NCBI RefSeq assembly: GCF_012030425.1
Contig: NZ_JAAUVN010000004.1
Coordinates: 1-64,000, forward strand
From: Sphingobacterium sp. B16(2022)
Lineage (GTDB): Bacteria > Bacteroidota > Bacteroidia > Sphingobacteriales > Sphingobacteriaceae
Length of the DNA stretch: 64,000 nt
Direction: 5' to 3'
The first letter of the stretch is position 1. The number at the start of each line of letters is the position of its first letter. This document shows positions 34,945-44,363 of this stretch, piece by piece. The notes beneath the pieces were generated by a model, which was given only the letters and a program-made list of their open reading frames with translations, was not told the DNA's origin and did no database searches. A program made the translations under genes and the position numbers.

Positions 34945-35633
34945 TATTTCTCTTCATTTAAAACTAATCTGCGCGTAAATTCATCAAACCCAAAATTGTG
35001 AATCGGGTCTAAAATATTGATTGTCGCATTATTTGTTCTGATATTTACTGTATTGGCTTTAGTAGTTACCCAGTCTTTCTTAAAGGTTGAACCAAAAGTT
35101 TCACTAAAATTTAGAATGCTCGCTCCACCTTCAACAAATCCGGAAGAACTCATTTTTGCATATCTGACATGCATCGGGTAATCAAATACAATTGATTTGA
35201 CCAAAACACCATCTGTATCCTCCATATAAGCATCGGTAGTTTTTTTACCTCTCACAATGTATTTACAGATCATGGTATCCAGCTGTGCCTTGTTAGCATC
35301 TGATAAATACACATTTGGTAAACCAAAGCTTCTACGCATATTATTTAAATATTTAAGAGCTGATGCAAAATTTTTATTGACCGGCGCAAACAGAGTCAAT
35401 TCTTGATTCCTAAGCGAATCTTCCAGATTTGGAAATCTTTTCAAAACCAAAAGCAAGGAATCAAAAGTTCCATCAGGTTGTGCTTGTAGATAGTCTAGTG
35501 CATTTCCATTATAGGTCTGCACTTTATTCTCATAATCGTAATAAGGTGATTCACTTTTATTACATGAGCATAGCCAAAGGGAGACAATTCCGATGATGGC
35601 TAATACAAAAAAATTATTATTTAAAATCTTCAT
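34944..35633 (-). CDS. Fasciclin (FAS1) domain lipoprotein
   Basis: A 229-residue lipoprotein (LWLCSCNKSESP). The FAS1-like domain has NQELTLFAPVNKNFASALKYL (H1/FAP motif), a central helix set with KYIVRGKKTTDAYM, and ATINILDPIHNFGF near the C-terminus. The open frame continues upstream to a TTG inside the end of the SusD gene; the ATG at 35633 (MKILNNNFF) gives a normal lipoprotein signal and lies 20 bases after the SusD stop. It pairs with the first SusC/SusD set, mirroring the FAS1 gene after the second set. Confidence 0.74.
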   Translation of the reverse strand: MKILNNNFFVLAIIGIVSLWLCSCNKSESPYYDYENKVQTYNGNALDYLQAQPDGTFDSLLLVLKRFPNLEDSLRNQELTLFAPVNKNFASALKYLNNMRRSFGLPNVYLSDANKAQLDTMICKYIVRGKKTTDAYMEDTDGVLVKSIVFDYPMHVRYAKMSSSGFVEGGASILNFSETFGSTFKKDWVTTKANTVNIRTNNATINILDPIHNFGFDEFTRRLVLNEEK

Positions 35634-35653
35634 ACATTTACGTTTTGAAATTA

Positions 35654-37255
35654 CTATTGCCAATATGGATTCTGAATAATAGATGGATTTGCACTTATGA
35701 CATCCTGAGAAATTGGCCAGTAAATACCCCCTGCATCTTCAAATTGTTTAAAGGTCATACCCTTTCCATTTTTTGTTGCATAAATTGCATTTGATTTCTT
35801 GATTCGGTTATATCTCACTTGATCGTACCATCTCCATCCCTCGCCCATTAACTCTTTTCTACGTTCTTCAAAAATTGCTTTAAAAATATCTGGAGAGTTG
35901 ATAGTCGTATAATTGATACCCCTCAAGGCACAAGCTCTATTTAGAGCGGTATATGCACCTTCCGTATCACCTATAACTGCTAATGCCTCAGCCCTCAACA
36001 ACGTAATTTCTTCCATCCTGCTGAAGACCATTGACGAACTGAATAACATAAAATTACCTGAAGTATTAGAAGGGGAGAGCACTTTGATCTTATTAAAAAT
36101 TGGCATTTCGGATTCGAAATTATAGAAATAATTCGTGCGGTATAATCCGGTCAGTCTATCGACACTGAAACGTAAATCAAAAGGGTTATTAAAGACATTT
36201 ATAATTGTATCTTTAGAAACAAACATTTCCGGACGATTTTTTGGAATGAAAGGAGCAGCTAAAGTTAATTGTTCAATATGACCATTCGCTGTCGCTAATC
36301 CATTACCAGACTCAAAAGGAAAACCGACCATTACAGTTGCTCTTTTATAAGCAAATGGACTCATATTATTTTGATTCTCCGTTAGCGCATTCATATCGAT
36401 ATAATCCAATGGATTGGCTCCGTCGACATAATATTGAGATGACTGATTATCTAATACAAATTTAGCATAGTTGGCTGCGTCTGTATAATTCCCTTGCCAA
36501 GCGGCTATATGTGCAAGAATAATATAGGCCGATAAGCGTGTAAATACGTTTCCGTTCCAAGAAGCCCAACCCTCACCGTAATAAAGTCCTGGGAAAATAG
36601 GATCTGTTCCACCGTAACGGAAAGGAACGACCTTAGCTGCTGCTAACAATTCTGAAGTTGCAAAGCCCAATACCTTTTGTTGCGAAGTTCTCGGTAATTG
36701 TACAAAATCACCATCATGTGATGATGTCAATAAAGGGATATCTCCCCAGATCCGAGCCATATAATAATAAGCAAATGCACGTAGTATTCTAGCTTGGGCA
36801 ATATCTACATCATTATTTAATTTGGTATAGCGGGGATCTACTGCTACAATTTCTTTTGATCTTTCAATGAAAAGACTGGCAGCATTAACAGCAGCATAAA
36901 ATCTTCTCCAGTTTGTAATACGATTAATTACTGGATATGATGCATTTAACTGTCCGTTGACAACGGCCTTTAGATCCGCACGATTATTAATTGTAAAATC
37001 TCCCTGTCTCAGATCTCCCATCACCCAATGACCATTATCTGCTACGGTAGCAGATCGCATCAATCCATAAACGGACATCAAATTGGCCTTTGCATCTTCG
37101 AATGACTTCCAATTAGTTTCTTCTGTCGACAATCGAGTTGAAGAAACATTATCTATTTTATTACAAGAAAAAGTACTCAAACTAATCACTGCAGTCAAAA
37201 TGCTGACTGCCAGTTTACGCCCTGTTAATTTTCTTCTATTGTTTATACTGTTCAT
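35654..37255 (-). CDS. SusD/RagB-family nutrient-binding lipoprotein (first pair)
   Basis: The 533-residue lipoprotein has a lipobox (ISLSTFSCNKI), SusD helices with RILRAFAYYYMARIWGDIPLLT, and the C-terminal RagB signature (ITLLRAEALAVIGD, then ERRKELMGEGWRWYDQVRYNR). It ends INPYWQ-like (NPSIIQNPYWQ), as SusD proteins commonly do. It lies 12 bases after the first SusC gene. Its sequence is distinct from the second SusD, so the two pairs are probably not recent duplicates and may bind different parts of one substrate. Confidence 0.92.
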   Translation of the reverse strand: MNSINNRRKLTGRKLAVSILTAVISLSTFSCNKIDNVSSTRLSTEETNWKSFEDAKANLMSVYGLMRSATVADNGHWVMGDLRQGDFTINNRADLKAVVNGQLNASYPVINRITNWRRFYAAVNAASLFIERSKEIVAVDPRYTKLNNDVDIAQARILRAFAYYYMARIWGDIPLLTSSHDGDFVQLPRTSQQKVLGFATSELLAAAKVVPFRYGGTDPIFPGLYYGEGWASWNGNVFTRLSAYIILAHIAAWQGNYTDAANYAKFVLDNQSSQYYVDGANPLDYIDMNALTENQNNMSPFAYKRATVMVGFPFESGNGLATANGHIEQLTLAAPFIPKNRPEMFVSKDTIINVFNNPFDLRFSVDRLTGLYRTNYFYNFESEMPIFNKIKVLSPSNTSGNFMLFSSSMVFSRMEEITLLRAEALAVIGDTEGAYTALNRACALRGINYTTINSPDIFKAIFEERRKELMGEGWRWYDQVRYNRIKKSNAIYATKNGKGMTFKQFEDAGGIYWPISQDVISANPSIIQNPYWQ

Positions 37256-37267
37256 CTCTAATTATTT

Positions 37268-40234
37268 TTACAAATCCAGTTTAAATCCTATTACAAAAGT
37301 TTTTGGAATGGAGAGGTTTGCGCCGTCATAATACCCGTTGAAATTGATTAATTCAGGATCTACACCAGTAAAATTGGTTACTGTCAAGAGGTTCATACCT
37401 GTTGCATAGACGTAGAATCTGCGGATACCCACTTTTGAGGCATTAAAGAATTTAGCCTTACTCAGGTCATATCCAATAGTAACCGACCTTAACTTTAAAT
37501 AGGAAGCATTATCCAAGAATAGATCTTGATCGACGCGATACGGATTGATATCACTCCATGGGTTATAAATTGGATAATCTTTTTCATTCTCAATTTTCTG
37601 CCAAGAAGACACTTCTTTGATGGAATTGATATCATTGCCAGCTTCACGATTGATAAAGCCATACTTAGTGGCTTCGTATTGATTAAGTGCTTTATGCCCA
37701 GCAGCAAAAATAAAATTGAAATTAAGATCAAAGTTTTTATATGCAAAAGTGTTGTTCCAGCCTCCGACAAAACTTGGGATACGATCTCCTGTCAAAACTT
37801 TATCTTTGTTATCGACACGATTATCATTGTTATAATCTTTCCAGATAGGATCACCCCCCTTCACAGGAATACCATTAAAAGTTAAATCAACAGGAACATC
37901 TGCGTCTGTATTATAAATACCTGTATTGGAATATACCCAATAGCTTCCTACAGATTTACCAACCTCTAATTTGTTGTCTCCAATAATCAATTCTTGATGG
38001 CCGTCTGGAAGCGCAGTAACTTTGTTTTTATTATAATTAACATTGATCGCGGAATTCCAATTGAATCCATTTTTATTTTCAACTACTGCACCATTCAACA
38101 TCAGTTCTAAGCCTTTATTATTAACTTCTAAACCGGTTTTATAATTTACGCTATAGCCCGTCTCCTGTGCAACAGGAACACCAATTAACTGATCTTTATC
38201 ATTTCGATTGTATGCTGAGATTGCCGCATTCAATCTGTTATTTAAGAATGTACCATCAAGTGTCAAATTCGTTCTCTCGGCTACAGGCATTTTGATTCCA
38301 TAACCTATAAAGCCACTCTCATAAGGTCTATTTATTCCCATTACAGGTCCATAACCGGGAATAGTTGGTTCTTCAAACCATCCGCTTTCCGATCGGTACT
38401 GAGGTCCTGCCGCATAACGGTCATCTAAGAAAGTACGAACCGTTCTACCCCAGCCTCCTGATATATTCAATGCATTGAAAAAAGTGTTGTCTTTTAAAAA
38501 CTGCTCTTTTAAACTGTAATTAACATTAAAGGAAGGTGTTGTCACCCATCTACTATCAGGTTGTCCATTGGAAGAACCATCCCTGCGGACAATTGCGTTC
38601 ACAGCTAATAAATTTTTGTATTTATATTGGGCAGATCCGTAAAAGGACATCAGATTATTGACTTCTTTGTCGATATAGCGAAACACATAGAAATTAGGAG
38701 AGTTTAAATATTCAGATTTATTTTTATCTCCCTCTACAAAGCTCAACTTGACATAATCATTAGGTCCATTATAAGCTCTCGCATAGTTGTACTTGAAGGT
38801 ATCCCCCTGATAGGTCTGACCGACTTCTAAATTCAATTCATGATGTTCTGCGAAATCAAATTTATATGAAGCGGAGTTATTGAGGATCATCCGCTGGCTG
38901 TAGCCAAAATAGTTGGAGATGTAGCTCACACCATCCATAAGCGTCGACGGTGTGAAGAAATCGCGCGATCCTTCATTATAGTCAAACATTAAACTCGACT
39001 GAATCTGTAGCTTATTGACATGGGCAGTCAAAGTCACATTACCATTTAGAGTCGTTACTCTATTGTTATCAACATTTTTTTCATTCTCTTCCAAAAAAGC
39101 GCCAAACACATCGGCATTGGGCGACAAAGGACTTGATAAATCTGGGATATAACGCGTTTCGGCGAATCGATCTCTTAAACTTTTATTACGGGTTCGATCC
39201 AAACGTGAAGTATTGACATTACTCGACATCGTTAACCAACTGAAAGGAGCCATATTAATTCCGAAAGATATATTGTATCGGTTCAAGTTGGTTTCGTCAG
39301 CATTACCGGCATTTTTTGTTCCCGAACCAAAAAATCGGAAACTTGCACGATCGTTTCCTCCTGTAATCCCTAAATCAGCAGAGTAGGTCGGGGTATTTTT
39401 ATAATATTTGTCATTCCAGTTTGAGGGACCAAAATAAGCTGTATTAGTTGAATCTCTTAAATAGCTGGCATAATTATCATACCGCTCTTGGTTGCCATAT
39501 TTTTCGTAAAATGGTTTTCTAAAATTATTCTCATAAACACCATTTACAGTATACACTTTGGGTGCAGTAACATATCCAAAATAAGAATTTAAGCTAATTT
39601 CTCTTAAGCCTGACTTTGCTTTTTTAGTCGTGACATAAATAGCCCCATTTACTGCATTTGGACCCAATTTAGCAAGTTCAAAAGGATCCTTAATAACTGC
39701 AATGGATTCAATATTACTAATATCAATTTGCGAAAATAAATTAGTAGCAGGACCGATGCGGTTGTAATCGTATTTTTGTACGTCAAATGCAAAGGGGTTT
39801 TCTTGTACCATGGGCACCCCATTGAGATATATGGCAGGTTGCAAAGCATAGACATCCCTTTTAGAAAACAGGACACCAGAAGCACCTTGTACAATCATAC
39901 TCTGCTCCGTGCCTGGCTCACCATTTGGTTCTTGAACATAGACACCAAGAAGATTTCCTTTGACGATCTGTTGTAATGAAAGGTTAGGAACAGGAATGAC
40001 CGATCGGATGTTAATGGTATCCCGAATCGTCTTAAATTTCTGCATGGCCTTCATCATCTGGCCAATCGTATCTGTTTCAAAATTATTGCTGGAAAACTCA
40101 CCTTTACTTGTATCTCTTAAAACACTGGACTTATTGGTCGGTAATTTCAAGTATTTTTGGTTAGCATGTAAAGATTGTGATCCAACAACAGCTAAAAACA
40201 AAGCAAAAGAAACGCTTGTGTAATTTTTAACCAT
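37268..40234 (-). CDS. SusC/RagA-family outer-membrane transporter lacking the N-terminal regulatory-like domain
   Basis: A 988-residue TonB-dependent receptor of the SusC type, with signal peptide ending SLHA. Unlike typical SusC proteins it has no carboxypeptidase-regulatory-like beta-sandwich. A low-complexity, charged stretch (about 28-95) leads directly into a divergent plug: ALQPAIYLNGVPMVQEN replaces the usual PLYVIDGVP, with IAVIKDPFELAKLG and NGAIYVTTKKAK. The barrel ends in FVIGFKLDL. It is the first gene of the operon and is followed after 12 bases by its SusD partner. Loss of the N-terminal domain may alter TonB coupling or stability. Confidence 0.88.
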   Translation of the reverse strand: MVKNYTSVSFALFLAVVGSQSLHANQKYLKLPTNKSSVLRDTSKGEFSSNNFETDTIGQMMKAMQKFKTIRDTINIRSVIPVPNLSLQQIVKGNLLGVYVQEPNGEPGTEQSMIVQGASGVLFSKRDVYALQPAIYLNGVPMVQENPFAFDVQKYDYNRIGPATNLFSQIDISNIESIAVIKDPFELAKLGPNAVNGAIYVTTKKAKSGLREISLNSYFGYVTAPKVYTVNGVYENNFRKPFYEKYGNQERYDNYASYLRDSTNTAYFGPSNWNDKYYKNTPTYSADLGITGGNDRASFRFFGSGTKNAGNADETNLNRYNISFGINMAPFSWLTMSSNVNTSRLDRTRNKSLRDRFAETRYIPDLSSPLSPNADVFGAFLEENEKNVDNNRVTTLNGNVTLTAHVNKLQIQSSLMFDYNEGSRDFFTPSTLMDGVSYISNYFGYSQRMILNNSASYKFDFAEHHELNLEVGQTYQGDTFKYNYARAYNGPNDYVKLSFVEGDKNKSEYLNSPNFYVFRYIDKEVNNLMSFYGSAQYKYKNLLAVNAIVRRDGSSNGQPDSRWVTTPSFNVNYSLKEQFLKDNTFFNALNISGGWGRTVRTFLDDRYAAGPQYRSESGWFEEPTIPGYGPVMGINRPYESGFIGYGIKMPVAERTNLTLDGTFLNNRLNAAISAYNRNDKDQLIGVPVAQETGYSVNYKTGLEVNNKGLELMLNGAVVENKNGFNWNSAINVNYNKNKVTALPDGHQELIIGDNKLEVGKSVGSYWVYSNTGIYNTDADVPVDLTFNGIPVKGGDPIWKDYNNDNRVDNKDKVLTGDRIPSFVGGWNNTFAYKNFDLNFNFIFAAGHKALNQYEATKYGFINREAGNDINSIKEVSSWQKIENEKDYPIYNPWSDINPYRVDQDLFLDNASYLKLRSVTIGYDLSKAKFFNASKVGIRRFYVYATGMNLLTVTNFTGVDPELINFNGYYDGANLSIPKTFVIGFKLDL

Positions 40235-41348
40235 TATTTAATTTAATTTAAGTTTTGATAAAATTATTCAACATAAATCGTTCTCAAGATGAATTCCTCA
40301 AGATAAAATGCATAGAAAAGCCAGGAAGAAAAACGGATGTTTTTTACCTAAAAATATATAACTAAAAATAAAATCACCTATAAATGCTAAACATAACACT
40401 ATTAATTAAATTATACGGGCAATTGATTATTTACAGTCATAAAGTCAATTACGATAGAGACTTCTTAACTTTTGCTAAATTTTTACGAATTAATAAATTT
40501 AGGTACTCTTTTCATTTGATTTCATTTGGTTTTTTTAAAATTTAAAAATTGGTATTATTATGATTTTTATAAATCGGTTAATGATAAATATGCGTCCGTT
40601 TTGGCAGCTAATAATTGTTAGTATGTAACAATAATATAATAATAATATTGTTATTCCATATTCCTTATGAACGAAACCGTTTGCGTAAAATGAGCAATCG
40701 ATTGCATTTTTCACCACCCTCTTTATGTGTAACATAATTAAAAATATAATAAATATCCTTTCATTTTATAATCAGTGTTTTAGCTAAAAAAAGCAAAATC
40801 TACCATGTATTCATTACTAAAACGTTTTTAGCACTAGATTTAGTTAATTACAATTTTGAAGCTACGATTTAATGGTCAAACATATTAATGCTGTATGGAT
40901 GGTTTTGTAAACTATTTTAAAAATATCAAGAGAGAATCTAGGAATGAAATGATATTTTTCACTTTTCCAAGAAAATATACCGCTAAGTTTACTACCAGAA
41001 TTCTTATTATCTTTTATATGGTTCATTAGAACAAAAAAAATCAACAAAATATCATCACTCAGTTATTAGGGTATAAATAAAATATTTGCAGCATCTATCT
41101 GTGGATTTTTCAATTCTTAAAGTTTATAAGTTATTTATTTTGATATCGTTCACATTCGTAAATGAGAAATAATAATACAGCTCACATAATTTATTCAGTT
41201 GATTCCCAACACTATGCAAATCACCAATTTAACATTAATTTAACACTATTTGTAATCATTCTAAATTCATCTGTTTGACAGATTTTTGACATATAGCAAA
41301 AGCTTTTAAACTACATTTGCAGAGTTAAAATTAATCGAGGGTATTGCT
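40235..41348. other. Large AT-rich intergenic region between divergent operons
   Basis: About 1.1 kb separates the SusC operon (minus) from hemA (plus). I find no frame worth calling. On the plus side a perfect -7 box TACATTTG precedes hemA. On the minus side no perfect TAnnTTTG box is visible near the SusC gene; the nearest candidate is TATGTTTA, roughly 170 bases upstream. An AT-only palindrome with 8-base arms (40626-40633 with 40646-40653) lies in the middle. The long leader space would suit regulated transcription or a small RNA, but none can be shown. Confidence 0.5.
41312..41319 (+). promoter_or_regulatory. hemA -7 promoter box (TACATTTG)
   Basis: A perfect TAnnTTTG match 29 bases before the hemA start. 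TTTTTGAC-type sequence lies upstream at 41283-41290, with a spacing slightly longer than usual. Confidence 0.55.
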
Positions 41349-42590
41349 TTGAAGAATCTTAAGGTATTAGCATTCACACATAAACACGTAGAACTTAAAG
41401 ATTTAGGTAATCTAGTTATTTGTAATGAGGAGTTAGAAAGTAGACTAATGAATCTAAAACATAACATGGATATTCCTGAAGTATTCTATATTGGAACTTG
41501 TAACCGTGTTGAATTTGTGTTTTATGGTGCTCATGACTTAACGAATGAATTCATTGCGCAATTTATGGAGAAACTCAATTTCTGTGTCCCTCAGGAAAGA
41601 TTGCAATGTTATTTAGGTCAGGTGAACAAATATGAGGGTATGGATGCGTTAGATCATCTTCTTCGTATGTCATGTTCTCTTGAAAGTTTAGTTGTTGGTG
41701 AGAAGGAGATCTTAGCACAGGTCCGTCGGGCATACGAAAGATGTCGAGAGGCTGGATTTACCGGTGACTTCCTACGCATGCTAATGGACCGTCTGGTAAA
41801 AACAGCAAAAGAGGTCTACACCCACACTAAAATATCCAGAAACCCAATTTCTGTTGTTTCTTTAGCATACCGCAAATTAAAAGAAATTAAATCTGTTGAG
41901 AATCCAAGAATTCTGATTATCGGATCTGGGGAAACCAATCAAAATTTAGCAAAGTATTTTCAGAAAAAACAATCCAGCAATTTTGTAATTTTTAACCGTA
42001 CGGTTGAAAATGCGCAGAAATTAGCTACTGAACTCAATGCTGAAGCCTATCCTTTATCGGAATTGATCAACTATAAAGGTGGATTTGATATTCTCATTAC
42101 CTGTACAGGTGCTACAACGGCCATCATTGATAATTCCCTATATCAATCTTTATTAAATGGAGAAATGGATAAGAAAATCATTATTGATCTTGCCATTCCA
42201 AATGATATTGATGCTGAAGTTTTAGCCAATAATGCGGTGCACTATATTGAGGTTAGTTCCCTACAAGCGATTGCCAACAAAAATATTGAAGAACGTTATA
42301 GTGAACTGTCTAATGCTGAAAAGATTATTTCAGACAATATTCAAGAATTTTTACCTATCATTAAACAACGACGTGTTGAAGTTGCAATGCGTCAGGTTCC
42401 ACAAAAAATTAAAGAAATCAAATCTTTTGCATTAAATGAAGTTTTTGCGTCGGAGGTTCAGGCCTTAGATCCGGAAGCGCGTGATGTATTGGAAAAGATT
42501 ATTAATTACATGGAAAAAAAATACATCAAAGTTCCTATGGTAATGGCTAAAGAGATTTTAGTCAAAGTAAACGAAAATGGTGTTAATTAA
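41349..42590 (+). CDS. hemA: Glutamyl-tRNA reductase
   Basis: The 413-residue enzyme reduces glutamyl-tRNA(Glu) to glutamate-1-semialdehyde, the first committed step of C5-pathway tetrapyrrole synthesis. The catalytic cysteine is C51 in YIGTCNRVEF. SCSLESLVVGEKEILAQVRRAY is the family signature, and the NADPH-binding strand ILIIGSGETN follows. A C-terminal dimerisation helix region completes the usual length. The start codon is TTG (KNLKVLAFTHKHVE follows); no ATG fits, and the family begins at this point, so TTG is accepted as genuine. Its product feeds HemL, encoded 4 kb downstream. Confidence 0.93.
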   Translation: MKNLKVLAFTHKHVELKDLGNLVICNEELESRLMNLKHNMDIPEVFYIGTCNRVEFVFYGAHDLTNEFIAQFMEKLNFCVPQERLQCYLGQVNKYEGMDALDHLLRMSCSLESLVVGEKEILAQVRRAYERCREAGFTGDFLRMLMDRLVKTAKEVYTHTKISRNPISVVSLAYRKLKEIKSVENPRILIIGSGETNQNLAKYFQKKQSSNFVIFNRTVENAQKLATELNAEAYPLSELINYKGGFDILITCTGATTAIIDNSLYQSLLNGEMDKKIIIDLAIPNDIDAEVLANNAVHYIEVSSLQAIANKNIEERYSELSNAEKIISDNIQEFLPIIKQRRVEVAMRQVPQKIKEIKSFALNEVFASEVQALDPEARDVLEKIINYMEKKYIKVPMVMAKEILVKVNENGVN

Positions 42591-42673
42591 TTAAGAGCGA
42601 CTTAAAACTCTTTTTCACACTGCATTTGGATTTATTCTGACAGTAACGTGTCAACAAATCAATACTATTTATT

Positions 42674-42681
42674 TATTTTTG
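42674..42681 (+). promoter_or_regulatory. hemCD -7 promoter box (TATTTTTG)
   Basis: A perfect TAnnTTTG match in the 130-base gap after hemA, 39 bases before the GTG start of the hemC-hemD fusion. It suggests transcription separate from hemA. Confidence 0.5.
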
Positions 42682-42720
42682 CCTATCTTAATTATTAAAA
42701 TAAGGTAAAGTATATAGATT

Positions 42721-44313
42721 GTGAATAGAAAACTTATCATTGGTACTCGTGGAAGTGCACTTGCGTTATGGCAAGCAAACTTCATCAAAGATCGGCTGGC
42801 TGAAATTGGCATTGAATCTGAATTAAAAATCATCAAAACTCAAGGTGATATCATTCAACATCTCCGTTTAGATAAACTCGAAGGAAAAGGTTTTTTTACC
42901 AAAGAATTGGAAGAAGAATTACTTTTGGGAACCATTGATCTAGCTGTTCACTCTCATAAAGATTTACCTACTGTGAATCCTCCTGGATTAATCATTGCCG
43001 CAGTATCTGAACGTGAAAACCCTGCAGAACTATTAATTATTCATAAAGATTGTGTAGATATTAAGAAACGTCTTTCTTTAAAACATAATGCCACTGTGGG
43101 TACATCATCTAACAGACGTAAAGCACAACTTTCTTCTATAAGACCTGATCTTGAATTTACAGATTTACGGGGTAATTTACAGACCCGTATGCAGAAACTT
43201 CGTGATGAGCAGTATGATGCCATCATGTTAGCAAAGGCTGGTATTTCGAGAATCGATATGGACATCTCGGATTTCCATATTGAGGAAATTCCTCCTGTTG
43301 AACTAGTTCCTGCTCCTGCTCAAGGTGTACTGGCTATTCAGATCCGCGAAATTGACACAGAATTATTTCAAGCTCTTCAGCCAATTAATAATGAGGAGGT
43401 ACAGAAGACCATCGCCGTTGAACGTAAAGTATTGAATCTATTTGACGCTGGCTGTCATGCTCCTCTTGGTGCTTATTGCCGTAAAGTGGGTGATACGTAC
43501 GAAGCATGGACTTCTATCGCAGATACCAGTGATGATTTTCCTGACCGTTTTTATGTGAAAGGAACTGATCCGGCACTATTACCTGAAATAATTTTCTCTA
43601 AGTATGCGAAAGATCGGGTATTACCAAAATCTGTCTTTATAAGCCGGGATCTGGATGAACATTCTTATTTATCCCGCTTCTTTGCAAAGCATAATATTCA
43701 AGCTGATGCACGCTCTTTAATCAAAATATTTCCAATAATAAATAAATTGGATCCGTTTATTTTAAAGCATGTGGACTGGATTTTCTTCGGCAGTAAAAAT
43801 GGAATTGAACATTTCTTTAGCTTGGAGCCACGACTAAGTAAAAAGACTAAAATTGCAGTAGTTGGACGTGGATCTGAGGAGACTTTGCGCAAATTTGACC
43901 GTGTTGCTGATTTTTCTGGCGAGCAGTCCGGAATTAACATGGAAGAAATCGGGGCTAACTTTGCAGCACTGGCAAATGGTGGTACGGTTTTAATTCCTCG
44001 AGCAAAAGGTTCTTTGGAAACAATTCAAAAAGCGCTTAGTTCAGAAACCAAGGTGATCAATATGCCTGTATATGAAACTGTGCTTGAGGATAATGTCAAT
44101 GCAACAAGTGCTGAGGTCTTAATATTTACAAGCCCGAGCAATGCTGAGGCTTATTTTGTGAATAACTTAATTGAACCTGAGCAACAGGTGATCTGTATTG
44201 GACGCTCTACGGCTGCTATTTTTGATGAAATGGGTCTTTCCTATACGCTGCCTTATTCACCAGATGAAATTGGCTTAGCTGAGGCCATTTTTGGATTAGA
44301 CTATAAATCATAA
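42721..44313 (+). CDS. hemC-hemD: Hydroxymethylbilane synthase / uroporphyrinogen-III synthase fusion
   Basis: A 530-residue bifunctional protein. Residues 1 to about 300 are HemC: LIIGTRGSALALWQ at the start, HSHKDLP (77-83), TDLRGNLQTR (147-156) and the dipyrromethane cofactor cysteine C245 in FDAGCHAPLG. Residues from about 310 on have the HemD two-lobe pattern, with SVFISRDL, WIFFGSKNGIEHFF, VGRGSEETL and LIFTSPSNAEAYF. It converts porphobilinogen to uroporphyrinogen III through hydroxymethylbilane. The start is GTG, agreeing with the HemC N-terminus. A separate hemD is therefore not expected. Confidence 0.93.
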   Translation: MNRKLIIGTRGSALALWQANFIKDRLAEIGIESELKIIKTQGDIIQHLRLDKLEGKGFFTKELEEELLLGTIDLAVHSHKDLPTVNPPGLIIAAVSERENPAELLIIHKDCVDIKKRLSLKHNATVGTSSNRRKAQLSSIRPDLEFTDLRGNLQTRMQKLRDEQYDAIMLAKAGISRIDMDISDFHIEEIPPVELVPAPAQGVLAIQIREIDTELFQALQPINNEEVQKTIAVERKVLNLFDAGCHAPLGAYCRKVGDTYEAWTSIADTSDDFPDRFYVKGTDPALLPEIIFSKYAKDRVLPKSVFISRDLDEHSYLSRFFAKHNIQADARSLIKIFPIINKLDPFILKHVDWIFFGSKNGIEHFFSLEPRLSKKTKIAVVGRGSEETLRKFDRVADFSGEQSGINMEEIGANFAALANGGTVLIPRAKGSLETIQKALSSETKVINMPVYETVLEDNVNATSAEVLIFTSPSNAEAYFVNNLIEPEQQVICIGRSTAAIFDEMGLSYTLPYSPDEIGLAEAIFGLDYKS

Positions 44314-44316
44314 TAC

Positions 44317-44351
44317 GATTGGAAGGATTTAACATTCTTCCAATCTTTTTT
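44317..44351 (+). terminator. Terminator-like hairpin between hemCD and hemB
   Basis: GATTGGAAG (44317-44325) pairs with CTTCCAATC (44337-44345), followed by six T. It starts right after the hemCD stop and its T-run ends about 12 bases before the hemB ATG, leaving no room for a normal promoter downstream. It may act as an attenuator of hemB. Confidence 0.7.
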
Positions 44352-44363
44352 AATACATATAAC

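Larger units (their letters stand above)
21297..40234 (-). other. Eleven-gene SusC/SusD-type utilisation operon
   Basis: Eleven genes in the same direction have gaps from -1 to 88 bases and one terminator at the end. In order of transcription they encode: SusC, SusD, FAS1 lipoprotein, DUF5007-like lipoprotein, SusC, SusD, FAS1 lipoprotein, IPT/delta-60 lipoprotein, AP-fold/LamG lipoprotein, M60 peptidase, AP-fold/LamG lipoprotein. Nearly all carry lipoprotein or other export signals. No glycoside hydrolase, SusR, hybrid two-component regulator or ECF sigma/anti-sigma pair is adjacent. The peptidase suggests a glycoprotein or peptide-linked glycan substrate. Confidence 0.85.

Noticed and set aside
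40535..41047. Two minus-strand frames of 60-66 codons in the gap before hemA
   Set aside because: Low-complexity, AT-driven composition with scattered hydrophobic and aromatic residues, no promoter box and no family resemblance.
44319..44363. Longer N-terminus for hemB beginning at a TTG
   Set aside because: The extension is the terminator hairpin sequence and does not resemble HemB; the ATG at 44364 fits the family.
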